Below are positions 1 to 6,359 of a DNA stretch of 26,354 bases, piece by piece. The position numbers and the translations under genes were made by a program. The first letter of the stretch is position 1, and the number at the start of each line of letters is the position of its first letter. Source of the stretch: JAABRU01 sp964534335. Its GTDB lineage: Bacteria; Desulfobacterota; Desulfobacteria; Desulfobacterales; Desulfococcaceae. The stretch spans positions 1 to 26,354 of the forward strand of contig CAZHPS010000027.1 in NCBI GenBank assembly GCA_964534335.1. Direction: 5' to 3'. The notes below the pieces were generated by a model. The model ran no database searches, was not told the DNA's origin, and saw only the letters and a list, made by a program, of their open reading frames with translations.

Positions 1-80
1 TACTGCATAACAATAAGCCAGGCGGTTATGCTTTCAGGCGCAATCAGCTTGAATAGTTGCTTATACTTTAAAAGGATTGA

Positions 81-197
81 CTAAGTAGGCAACCATAAAT
101 TTTCAGGTATAAAAGCAGCATGAGATTCCAGCCTGTGCCTGCTGCATAAACACAGTCCTGAAAATTTTATGCCCGAAAATTTATGGAACCTTACTTA
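81..197 (+). repeat. Family B miniature inverted-repeat element, copy B1 (core replaced)
   Basis: The ends match the other B copies: it opens with CTAAGTAGGCAA and closes with AATTTATGGAACCTTACTTA, and the two ends are imperfect inverted repeats. The usual CCGGATTTTT hairpin core is missing; instead a minus-strand copy of repeat E sits in the middle. It lies just downstream of hicB. No protein is encoded. Confidence 0.7.
106..158 (-). repeat. Family E short repeat, copy E1 (nested in B1)
   Basis: Read on the minus strand it carries GCAGGCACAGGCTGGA followed by CATGCTGCTTTT, matching the copies at 5444 and 21337 with a few differences. It occupies the centre of element B1. Confidence 0.55.
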
Positions 198-258
198 CTT
201 AATGGAAAATAGTAAATGTATGATCGCAACACTTGAATTTGTGTATTTCCGCCATTGC

Positions 259-597
259 TCAGTCAGTTTGCTGAACAATATTCTGTAATGCTTCCCTTGC
301 CAATAAACTGAGACTTTTTCCTTCAGCCTCTGCAATGACAGCCAACCGTTCATGAAGTTCGGGTGACATGCGAATATTGAATTTTCCAGAGTAATTACGG
401 CGAGGCAGAATGCCTTTCTCCTTACAGACTTCAAGGAACACTTTCAAAGAATTTCGGAACTCTGCACGGAGTTCATCAGGAGTACGGCCATAAAAATCTG
501 CTCCGCCGTTAAGTCCGAGTATTTCCCCTCTGAACATATCAATTTCAGCGTCATATTCGATTTTGGCATGGTAATTGTCTACCGTCATAATATTCAT
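259..597 (-). CDS. hicB: HicB-family antitoxin
   Basis: Predicted antitoxin of a type II hicAB module; it should bind and neutralise the HicA RNase and autoregulate the operon. The 112-residue protein has the two-part HicB plan. Residues 1-60 form the partially degraded RNase H-like fold (AKIEYDAEIDMFRGEILGL, then GRTPDELRAEFRNSL). Residues 75-110 form a ribbon-helix-helix DNA-binding tail (KFNIRMSPELHERLAVIAE, then KSLSLLAREAL). Its ATG overlaps the hicA stop as ATGA, the usual sign of translational coupling, and the toxin-first order is typical of hicAB. It appears complete. No promoter of its own was seen, so it is probably transcribed with hicA and perhaps with the TA debris upstream. Confidence 0.88.
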   Translation of the reverse strand: MNIMTVDNYHAKIEYDAEIDMFRGEILGLNGGADFYGRTPDELRAEFRNSLKVFLEVCKEKGILPRRNYSGKFNIRMSPELHERLAVIAEAEGKSLSLLAREALQNIVQQTD

Positions 598-848
598 GGC
601 TCTATCCCGTGCTGTCTTAACCAGTTACGTATACCTGCCACCGCACCTCTGTCAGTATTCGGACTTGGATGGGGACGATGAAAAACTCTGACCTCATTAA
701 AAAGCACAACCGCTATCCGACTGCCTTCACGCTCACTGATCTCCGCACCGAGTTCTGTGAATAAAGACTCTATATCCTGCCACTGAATATTGGCACTGAC
801 AGGATGAGCAAAAATGGCCTTCAGGATTTTCAGATGCCTTTTTTTCAT
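594..848 (-). CDS. hicA: HicA-family mRNA interferase toxin
   Basis: Predicted small toxin that cleaves mRNA, of the double-stranded-RNA-binding-fold HicA family. The 84 residues begin KKRHLKILKAIFAHPVSANI, the usual start of this subfamily. They contain the conserved Gly-Ser-Arg segment (EGSRIAVVLF) and end with FHRPHPSP, where the histidine cluster holds the probable catalytic residue, followed by a C-terminal helix (AGIRNWLRQHGIEP). Length is normal and no frame break is visible, so it is probably functional. The stop overlaps the start of hicB by four bases. It begins only about 20 bases past the end of the truncated PIN gene. Confidence 0.85.
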   Translation of the reverse strand: MKKRHLKILKAIFAHPVSANIQWQDIESLFTELGAEISEREGSRIAVVLFNEVRVFHRPHPSPNTDRGAVAGIRNWLRQHGIEP

Positions 849-866
849 ATTTATTTTATGTCAACT

Positions 867-1010
867 TCAGAATATAGCTGAAAAAATACAGATTATAGTG
901 AATCTGTTATGTATTTTCAGATATTCACATGATTTCTGATAGACTGGCTCTCTTTTTTTCAAAATATAGCTGAGAATATCCGTATCAATCAAACATGATT
1001 CTTCGTTCAT
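867..1010 (-). pseudogene. Truncated PIN-domain (VapC-like) toxin remnant
   Basis: From the ATG at 1010 the frame gives MNEESCLIDTDILSYILKK, the typical first strand and helix of a PIN nuclease with its first acidic metal ligand (D in IDTD). It continues about 20 more residues to LKIHNRFTI, then passes into unrelated ICIFSAIF and stops at about 47 residues. Intact family members run to about 130 residues and carry further acidic ligands, all absent here. The start overlaps the end of the upstream antitoxin gene by 26 bases, as in working pairs. The frame can also be opened further upstream at 1055, but the family start is at 1010. Confidence 0.72.
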
Positions 1011-1236
1011 CAGTTTTCTCTCTCTGTCTGTAAATTTCTGCAATATCCGGTTCATTCTCTCCGATATTCATATATTTTTCTGTAACAGAATTCAAAAAAT
1101 CAACAGGTGTGAGATTCTCAGGCTCCAAATCAATAATAACAAGTTTTATCCGATGGCTGTGAAATTTTCTGACTTCCTTTGGCACTGCAATGATTCCTCT
1201 TTCATCAACCATTGATTCAAACTGATATGTTCTCAT
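985..1236 (-). CDS. AbrB/MazE-like antitoxin (partner of the broken PIN toxin)
   Basis: The 83-residue protein begins MRTYQFESMVDERGIIAVPK, the swapped-hairpin start of AbrB/MazE-type DNA-binding antitoxins. It ends with a charged tail (IAEIYRQREKTDERRIMFD) of the kind that wraps a PIN toxin. It looks complete. It directly precedes and overlaps the PIN remnant, so it is an orphaned antitoxin. Whether it is still expressed, or protects against a related toxin elsewhere in the genome, cannot be told from this window. Confidence 0.7.
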   Translation of the reverse strand: MRTYQFESMVDERGIIAVPKEVRKFHSHRIKLVIIDLEPENLTPVDFLNSVTEKYMNIGENEPDIAEIYRQREKTDERRIMFD

Positions 1237-1320
1237 ATTCTTTACCTCGCTCCGCAGATGTCAACTCCACATGAAGGGCAATTTATCAGCCCTGCTTACT
1301 CCAATGCACAGGTTAAATCA

Positions 1321-1361
1321 TTTTCGTCTATCTATTTCATATTTTTCCTTTTTTTATAGTC
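1321..1361 (-). repeat. Degenerate duplicate of the DUF4258/YgiT junction
   Basis: On the minus strand this stretch (GACT, A-run, GGAAAAA, ATATGAAA, then GACGAAAA) closely matches 1617-1660, where it forms the end of the DUF4258 remnant and the start of the YgiT gene. Here the frame stops right after ATGAAA with TAG. It looks like a decayed second copy of the same TA module. The surrounding 1237-1389 holds nothing else I recognise. Confidence 0.5.
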
Positions 1362-1389
1362 AACACATCGTTGTGGGACCCGGCTTATA

Positions 1390-1638
1390 TCAAAATGCAA
1401 TTTGGAAAGCATGACCTGTAATCTGAAAATTCCGGGTTTCTTCCCGTTCAAGTGCTGATTCAATTTTTTCAAACTGTTCAATAATTTCAGGTGTATAAAA
1501 ACGCTCTCCGCAGTGAAGGCATACTTGGGCCATAACATTTAAACAAGCCATGTTTTTTCCGCCCCGCAGGAGTTTTTCAACTTTTTTTTCAATCATTTGT
1601 CCGCCGCAAACTGCACATTTTTCGTCCATGTGTTTCAT
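1390..1638 (-). CDS. YgiT-type zinc-finger protein (MqsA N-terminal-like antitoxin)
   Basis: The 82-residue protein has the two CxxC knuckles that define the family: CAVCGG near residue 8 and CLHCGE near residue 41, presumably binding one zinc ion. The tail IESALEREETRNFQITGHAF resembles the usual end of stand-alone YgiT proteins. These small proteins normally follow a DUF4258 gene, and that pair is regarded as TA-like. Here the DUF4258 partner upstream is reduced to a remnant (1589-1708). A second start three codons in (at 1629) is possible; the longer form has an AAGGAAAAAG site just upstream. Confidence 0.75.
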   Translation of the reverse strand: MKHMDEKCAVCGGQMIEKKVEKLLRGGKNMACLNVMAQVCLHCGERFYTPEIIEQFEKIESALEREETRNFQITGHAFQIAF

Positions 1639-1708
1639 ATCTTTTTCCTTTTTTCCAGTCTCTTACCGCTCCAATCTGTATTGCGTTGATAATATCCTTA
1701 ATGTTCAT
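1589..1708 (-). pseudogene. Internally deleted DUF4258 remnant
   Basis: The frame from the ATG at 1708 reads MNIKDIINAIQIGAVR, which looks like the first helix of DUF4258 proteins (IxxAIxxGxVR). It then jumps directly to DWKKGKRYETHG, which resembles the extreme C-terminus that normally runs into the YgiT start. It overlaps that gene and stops at 39 residues. The roughly 60-70 residue middle, including the conserved His and Asp, is absent. I read it as an in-frame internal deletion; the match is by eye only. Confidence 0.5.
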
Positions 1709-1729
1709 TCAGTTTCCGGAATTATTCGT

Positions 1730-4363
1730 TTAATTTGACCTGATTTTTTCCTGCAATCTGTGAAGAAGATTCAGGGCTTCGACCGGTTTCAGATTGGAAA
1801 TGTCAAGTTTTCCAATCTCTTCTGTGAGATACTGCTCCGGATTGAACAAATCCATCTGCAGGGCTCTTTTTCCGAAACTCTCTTTTTCCTCACGGATTCC
1901 GCACTGATTTTTTGTCATACCGTTTGTTTTGCTTTCAATTTTTGCCAGAATCTTTTTGGCACGGTCAATCACTCTGTCCGGAATCCCGGCCAGACGTGCA
2001 ACCTGTATGCCGTAACTCCGGTTTGTGCCGCCTTCCACCAGTTTCCGCAGAAAGATAATCTCATCATTTATTTCTTTTACTGCGATATTGTAATTTTTCA
2101 CACGCTTTTTTTCTCGCGCCAGTTCCGTGAGTTCATGGTAATGTGTGGCAAACAGGGTTTTAACTCCTTTGCCTTTGAGATCATGGAGATATTCCGCGAC
2201 TGCCCAGGCAATGCTCATGCCGTCAAAGGTGCTGGTTCCTCTGCCGATTTCATCCAGAATAACAAGGCTGTCAGGCGTGGCATTGTTGAGAATATTGGCG
2301 GTTTCCTGCATTTCCACCATAAAAGTGCTTTGTCCCTGGGAAAGATTGTCCAGCGCGCCCACACGGGTGAAAATCCGGTCTGTAAGGCTGATTCCTGCTT
2401 TTGCAGCAGGAACAAATGATCCGGACTGCGCCATGATGGTCAGCAGCGCAGCCTGACGCAACACTGTGGATTTGCCTGCCATATTCGGGCCGGTGATGAT
2501 CAGTACCTGATGTTCGGCATTGTCCATGTGCAGCGTATTGGGAACAAATCTTTCTGCGGTAATCATTTTTTCAATGACCGGATGTCTGCCATCTTCAATG
2601 CTCAGTTCCCCGTGTGTAAGGATTTCCGGGCGGCAGTAATTGTTCTGATCTGCAATATGAGCCAGATTCAGCAGGCAGTCGAGCCGGGCAATGAATACGG
2701 CTGCGGCATGGATGCGGGGATGTTCTTTTCTCACAGCCTCCCTGATTTCATTGAAAATTTCATACTCCAGGGCAATTCTGCGATCTTCCGCATTCAGCAC
2801 TTTGCTTTCAAATTTTTTCAGTTCATCGGTAATATAACGCTCCGCGTTTACCAATGTCTGTTTCCGGATATAATTCGCGGGAACTTTTTCCGAATGGGTT
2901 CTGGGAATCTCAAGGTAATAACCAAACACCTTGTTATATCTGACTTTAATAGATGCGATTCCGGTTGCCTTTCTTTCCTGTGCTTCCAATCGCGCCAGCC
3001 ATCCTTTGCCGTCTTTGCTGATTTGAATCAGCTCATCCAGTTCAGAATTGCAGCCGGTTTTGATGATTCCGCCCTCAGTGATAGTTGGAGGTGCATCCTC
3101 ACGGATAGTTTTTTCTATCAGATCAGCCAGTTGACGTAAAGGAACCAGATCTTCTGTCCACGCGTACAAAGGATTTTTGAAAGAGGAAACCGCATTGGCA
3201 ATTTCCGGCAAAGTGAAAAGGGATTTTTTCAAAGCAATCATATCCCGCGCACTGGCATGTCCCATAAGAATCCGGGTTCCCAGACGTTCCAGATCATAGA
3301 CAGATCGGAGAAATTCCCTTACTTCCCGGCAGATTCCCATATTTTCAAATGCTTCCTGCACCGCGTCCAGACGGGTTTGGATTTCCCCGGCATTGAGCAG
3401 CGGATAGCGCAGCCAGTGCCGAAAGCGTCTGCCGCCCATTGATGTTATGGTCTGATCCATCACATCCAGCAGCGTACCCTGCCGGTTTCCGTTTCTGAGA
3501 TTCTGCATAATTTCCAGATTCCGGCAACTGGCCTCATCCACCGAAAGATACTGGTTTATATTGTAGGTTTCCAGCCCGCGCAGATGATCAATCTGCTGTT
3601 TCTGGGTTTCAGCCACATAATACAGCACAGCACCGGCCGCGCCAGTTCCTGCTTTGAGATGTTCACATCCAAAACCTTCCAGCGAAAGGGTTTTGAACTG
3701 CGCAATCAGCCTTTCCCTTGCATCAGCATAATCAAAATATCTGTCTGCAAGGTATGTTACGGCTTTTCCGGAAATGCTGTCTGCAATGGGGCCGCAGTCC
3801 GGATCATGGTGAAAAGAATCCGGAACCAGCACTTCACTGGGGGAAATGCGCAGAATCTCATCTTTCACATTGTCTGCATTTTCTGATTCACAGACCCGGA
3901 AAGTTCCGGTGGAAATATCCAGACAGGCAAGCCCGAAACAGTTGCGAATTTTTACTATTGCAAGGATATAATTTTCTGTTTTCGCGTCCAGAAACTCGTT
4001 TTCAATAATCATGCCCGGCGTGATGACGCGAACCACTTCCCGTTTCACCAGACCTTTGGCAAGAGCGGCATCCTCCACCTGATCGCAGATGGCAACCTTC
4101 ATGCCTTTTGCAATGATTTTGGCAATATAACCCTGCACAGCCCGGTAGGGAACCCCGCACATGGGAATGGCTTTGTCCTCATTTTTGTTGCGCGAGGTCA
4201 GGGTGATTTCCAGAATGCGGGATGCAACTTTGGCATCTTCGAAAAACATTTCATAAAAATCGCCCATGCGGTAAAAAAGCAGCGCGTCAGGATACTGCTT
4301 TTTCACAGCCATATACTGGCGAATCATAGGTGTGGCATTGTCTGTCATTTTGTCTGAATCCAT
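1730..4363 (-). CDS. mutS: DNA mismatch repair protein MutS
   Basis: Recognises base mismatches and small loops in DNA and uses ATP to recruit MutL. The 877-residue length is normal for MutS1. Residues 34-40 (MGDFYEMF) hold the Phe-x-Glu mismatch-wedge motif. The connector, lever and clamp regions follow. The C-terminal ATPase has Walker A GPNMAGKS (about 625-632), the signature LSQGQSTFMVEM (about 674), Walker B VILDE (about 701-705) and the switch His in FATHYHEL (about 741). A QMDLF pentapeptide (about 836-840) fits a beta-clamp-binding motif, and the final helices fit the tetramer domain. The start at 4363 aligns with other MutS proteins; an ATG five codons in is the alternative. It stands alone, with the TA patch just downstream. 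Confidence 0.98.
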   Translation of the reverse strand: MDSDKMTDNATPMIRQYMAVKKQYPDALLFYRMGDFYEMFFEDAKVASRILEITLTSRNKNEDKAIPMCGVPYRAVQGYIAKIIAKGMKVAICDQVEDAALAKGLVKREVVRVITPGMIIENEFLDAKTENYILAIVKIRNCFGLACLDISTGTFRVCESENADNVKDEILRISPSEVLVPDSFHHDPDCGPIADSISGKAVTYLADRYFDYADARERLIAQFKTLSLEGFGCEHLKAGTGAAGAVLYYVAETQKQQIDHLRGLETYNINQYLSVDEASCRNLEIMQNLRNGNRQGTLLDVMDQTITSMGGRRFRHWLRYPLLNAGEIQTRLDAVQEAFENMGICREVREFLRSVYDLERLGTRILMGHASARDMIALKKSLFTLPEIANAVSSFKNPLYAWTEDLVPLRQLADLIEKTIREDAPPTITEGGIIKTGCNSELDELIQISKDGKGWLARLEAQERKATGIASIKVRYNKVFGYYLEIPRTHSEKVPANYIRKQTLVNAERYITDELKKFESKVLNAEDRRIALEYEIFNEIREAVRKEHPRIHAAAVFIARLDCLLNLAHIADQNNYCRPEILTHGELSIEDGRHPVIEKMITAERFVPNTLHMDNAEHQVLIITGPNMAGKSTVLRQAALLTIMAQSGSFVPAAKAGISLTDRIFTRVGALDNLSQGQSTFMVEMQETANILNNATPDSLVILDEIGRGTSTFDGMSIAWAVAEYLHDLKGKGVKTLFATHYHELTELAREKKRVKNYNIAVKEINDEIIFLRKLVEGGTNRSYGIQVARLAGIPDRVIDRAKKILAKIESKTNGMTKNQCGIREEKESFGKRALQMDLFNPEQYLTEEIGKLDISNLKPVEALNLLHRLQEKIRSN

Positions 4364-4549
4364 CTGTGCATTGTAATATGTTTTTCTCTGCTGATACAGG
4401 CAATTTCATCCGATCCGTCAAACCCACTGATTTTTCTGTATTAAAAAATATGGAATCAGACTGATCCTTTTGCAGGAATCGGCTTTGACAAAATCAGTGA
4501 GTCTGATCTGTGATTTGTGTGAATTGCATGGTTACTGTAATTTGCTGTT

Positions 4550-5314
4550 TTACAAATGATCCGGGCAGATTCCCAGTTCACGAAGTTTTGCAGCCAGTTT
4601 TTCTGAGCGTTTCGCTTCAGCCTCTGCCCGTTTCTCTGCTTCTTCGGCACGCTGAAATTCGGACTGAATTTTTGCCTTGTATTGCAGAGTGGATTCCAAA
4701 GGAGTCAGAAATTCCTCTCCCTCAGGGTCAAAAATATGCAGATTGTCCTCTCTCAGATCAAAGTGGATTTTCAGACTGGGACTGATCCAGTTCTTCATTT
4801 TTTCCTCTTCAACCCGCATGAGTGCTTTGCCGGAGCGGATATATCCGCTGAGCCGGATATGATCAGGGTCATACACATAATACTCTTCCACCCCATATTT
4901 TTCATAAAATTTCAGTTTATTATCCATTTCTGCTTTTCTGTTTCCCGGTGAAAGGATTTCAAAAACCACCTGCGGGGCAATGTTGTTTTCATCCCATGTC
5001 CGGTAAGAGCCTCTGTGTCCTTTGGGTCTGCCAAACGCAACCATAGCATCCGGGGCATTCCGGATTTTGTTATTGCCTTCAACAGGATACCAGAGCAGAT
5101 CACCGGCCACAAACACATTCGTATTGTCTGCAAACATCCGTTCCAGATTTTCTTTTATTTTTACAATCCACTGAAACTGTTTGGTATTGTCTGCCATTGG
5201 TTTTCCGTCACTTTCCGGATAAATAACCTTGCATTTTCTTCTCTGCCGGACAGGAGACCGGAAGAAATCAGAACTGTCCGGTGTTCCAAAATCCTTTGCT
5301 TTTAATGATCTCAT
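4550..5314 (-). CDS. Uma2-family (DUF820) PD-(D/E)XK nuclease-like protein
   Basis: The 254-residue protein belongs to the Uma2 group, restriction-endonuclease-fold proteins of mostly unknown role that occur in many copies in filamentous and multicellular bacteria. Residues 25-195 carry the family landmarks: VIYPESDGKPMADNT, VFVAGDLLWYPVEG, then the active-site acids in NAPDAMVAFGRPKG and QVVFEILSPGNR, with the lysine in DNKLKFYEKYGVEEYYVYDP. Residues 205-245 form a Glu/Lys/Arg-rich coiled coil, common at the end of these proteins. A GAGG Shine-Dalgarno site sits six bases before the ATG. No partner gene is evident. The catalytic set looks intact; target and function are unknown. Confidence 0.9.
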   Translation of the reverse strand: MRSLKAKDFGTPDSSDFFRSPVRQRRKCKVIYPESDGKPMADNTKQFQWIVKIKENLERMFADNTNVFVAGDLLWYPVEGNNKIRNAPDAMVAFGRPKGHRGSYRTWDENNIAPQVVFEILSPGNRKAEMDNKLKFYEKYGVEEYYVYDPDHIRLSGYIRSGKALMRVEEEKMKNWISPSLKIHFDLREDNLHIFDPEGEEFLTPLESTLQYKAKIQSEFQRAEEAEKRAEAEAKRSEKLAAKLRELGICPDHL

Positions 5315-5443
5315 GAGAAGCCTCGTTTGAATTTAAATTGTACAGGCCGGATTAGCGAAATTATTTTCATTTCCCCTTTATTCCATTACTCTTTTACAAG
5401 TCCGGCTCTTTGCAGCAGTAAGGTAATTTCTGAAAATAAATAT

Positions 5444-5514
5444 CCCATTTCAGTTCACAGGCACAGGCTGGAGGCTTATGCTACTTTTCCGGGATATTCT
5501 TTTCTGGAAATCAC
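5444..5514 (+). repeat. Family E short repeat, copy E2
   Basis: It contains CAGTTCACAGGCACAGGCTG and, further on, CTTATGCTACTTTT and TCTGGAAATCACCT, matching 21337-21395. This copy carries about 15 extra bases between two CTTTTC repeats. It abuts element B2. The rest of the gene-free stretch 5315-5641 (5315-5443) shows nothing I can name. Confidence 0.6.
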
Positions 5515-5621
5515 CTAAGCAGGCAAACGTAATTTTTCGTGTATTCAAAAAACCGGATTTTTCCAAAAAATCCGGTTTTTCTGAAAATTTTATGCCCGAA
5601 AATTTATGGAACCTTACTTAT
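5515..5621 (+). repeat. Family B miniature inverted-repeat element, copy B2
   Basis: A 107-bp element with imperfect inverted ends (CTAAGCAGGCAAACG and rc of ATGGAACCTTACTTAT). Its core at about 5547-5580 is a strong hairpin, AAACCGGATTTTT paired with AAAAATCCGGTTTT and flanked by A and T runs. That core would act as a bidirectional intrinsic terminator. It lies 20 bases past the stop of the lipoprotein gene. Short ORFs reading MYSKNRIFPKNP through it are artefacts. Confidence 0.8.
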
Positions 5622-5641
5622 CATATCCGATAAACCATCTG

Positions 5642-6277
5642 CTATTTGGCAGGCACGACCGCAGCAATGTATTCACCTGCAATCTTTCCCATATCACTCG
5701 GAAGCGAATTTTCCGTTCCTATCGCCCATGCAGATGCAATTGCATTGTTATGACTTGATACAATTTTCTCAAGAACTGCTTTTCCGGTCGAAGCATCAGT
5801 GAGTTTTATATAAATATCCATAAAAGAGGACCCTGCAAATGCTCCGGCCCAGATTCGGGCTCCTACACTTACGATCCTCATATCTATGATTTTGGCATCC
5901 ACAATCAGCGTGTCTGCTTTCGGCTGAAAGTCTTTTGATTCATTTACTTCAACACTCCTATAAGCATTTTTACCCTTTAAATGGGAAAACATGCTGATTT
6001 GGAATTGCATGGCCGCATCAGGATAATCCGATGCAAACTGGGAATTTATCTGAACCGGATTAAAAATTACATTCTCATAACCTGTTGCCAGTCTTTGTTC
6101 TTTTATTACCGTTTCAATTGTAACACCTTCAAGCCTGCTGACGTTGGCATATTCCTGTTTTTCCGCTTCTGCCGCAGCTTTGGCCTGATCATCCGTTGCC
6201 GCATTCTGCTGTGTGCCTGCACATGAAAACAAAAATGCAGTCAAAGCAAAAATACTGATAATCCTGAAAATCTTCAT
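5642..6277 (-). CDS. Predicted outer-membrane lipoprotein (DUF4410-like)
   Basis: A short basic start and hydrophobic segment end in the lipobox LFSC at about residues 16-19 of this start. Lipid attachment to that Cys and transport to a membrane are therefore expected. An Ala/Gln/Glu-rich linker follows, then about 150 residues of mixed strand and helix with a Gly/Ala stretch (GARIWAGAFAGSSFMDIYIK) reminiscent of small DUF4410-type lipoproteins. That family link is tentative and gives no function. I chose the ATG at 6277 because AGGAG lies seven bases before it; the ATG at 6283 is too close to that site. It lies 82 bases downstream of the cyclase-macro gene on the same strand and might be co-transcribed. 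Family B element B2 follows and probably ends the transcript. Confidence 0.72.
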   Translation of the reverse strand: MKIFRIISIFALTAFLFSCAGTQQNAATDDQAKAAAEAEKQEYANVSRLEGVTIETVIKEQRLATGYENVIFNPVQINSQFASDYPDAAMQFQISMFSHLKGKNAYRSVEVNESKDFQPKADTLIVDAKIIDMRIVSVGARIWAGAFAGSSFMDIYIKLTDASTGKAVLEKIVSSHNNAIASAWAIGTENSLPSDMGKIAGEYIAAVVPAK

Positions 6278-6359
6278 ACTCATTCTCCTTTGTTGTTTTG
6301 GGGTTATTTAACACACGGAATAAACTCTCAGAGTTTTCCAAACATCAAGCATATAAGAA

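Noticed and set aside
4393..4421. mutS promoter TTGACG-17-TGTATC on the minus strand
   Set aside because: The -10 matches only half of the consensus, so I did not list it as a feature.
4454..4508. Inverted repeat ATCAGACT/AGTCTGAT behind the Uma2 gene as a terminator
   Set aside because: Only eight pairs around a loop of about 40 bases, and the T run is a dozen bases past the stem; too weak to call.
5539..5802. Short ORFs beginning MYSKNRIFPKNP at 5539 and 15994
   Set aside because: Identical starts come from translating the family B repeat; not proteins.
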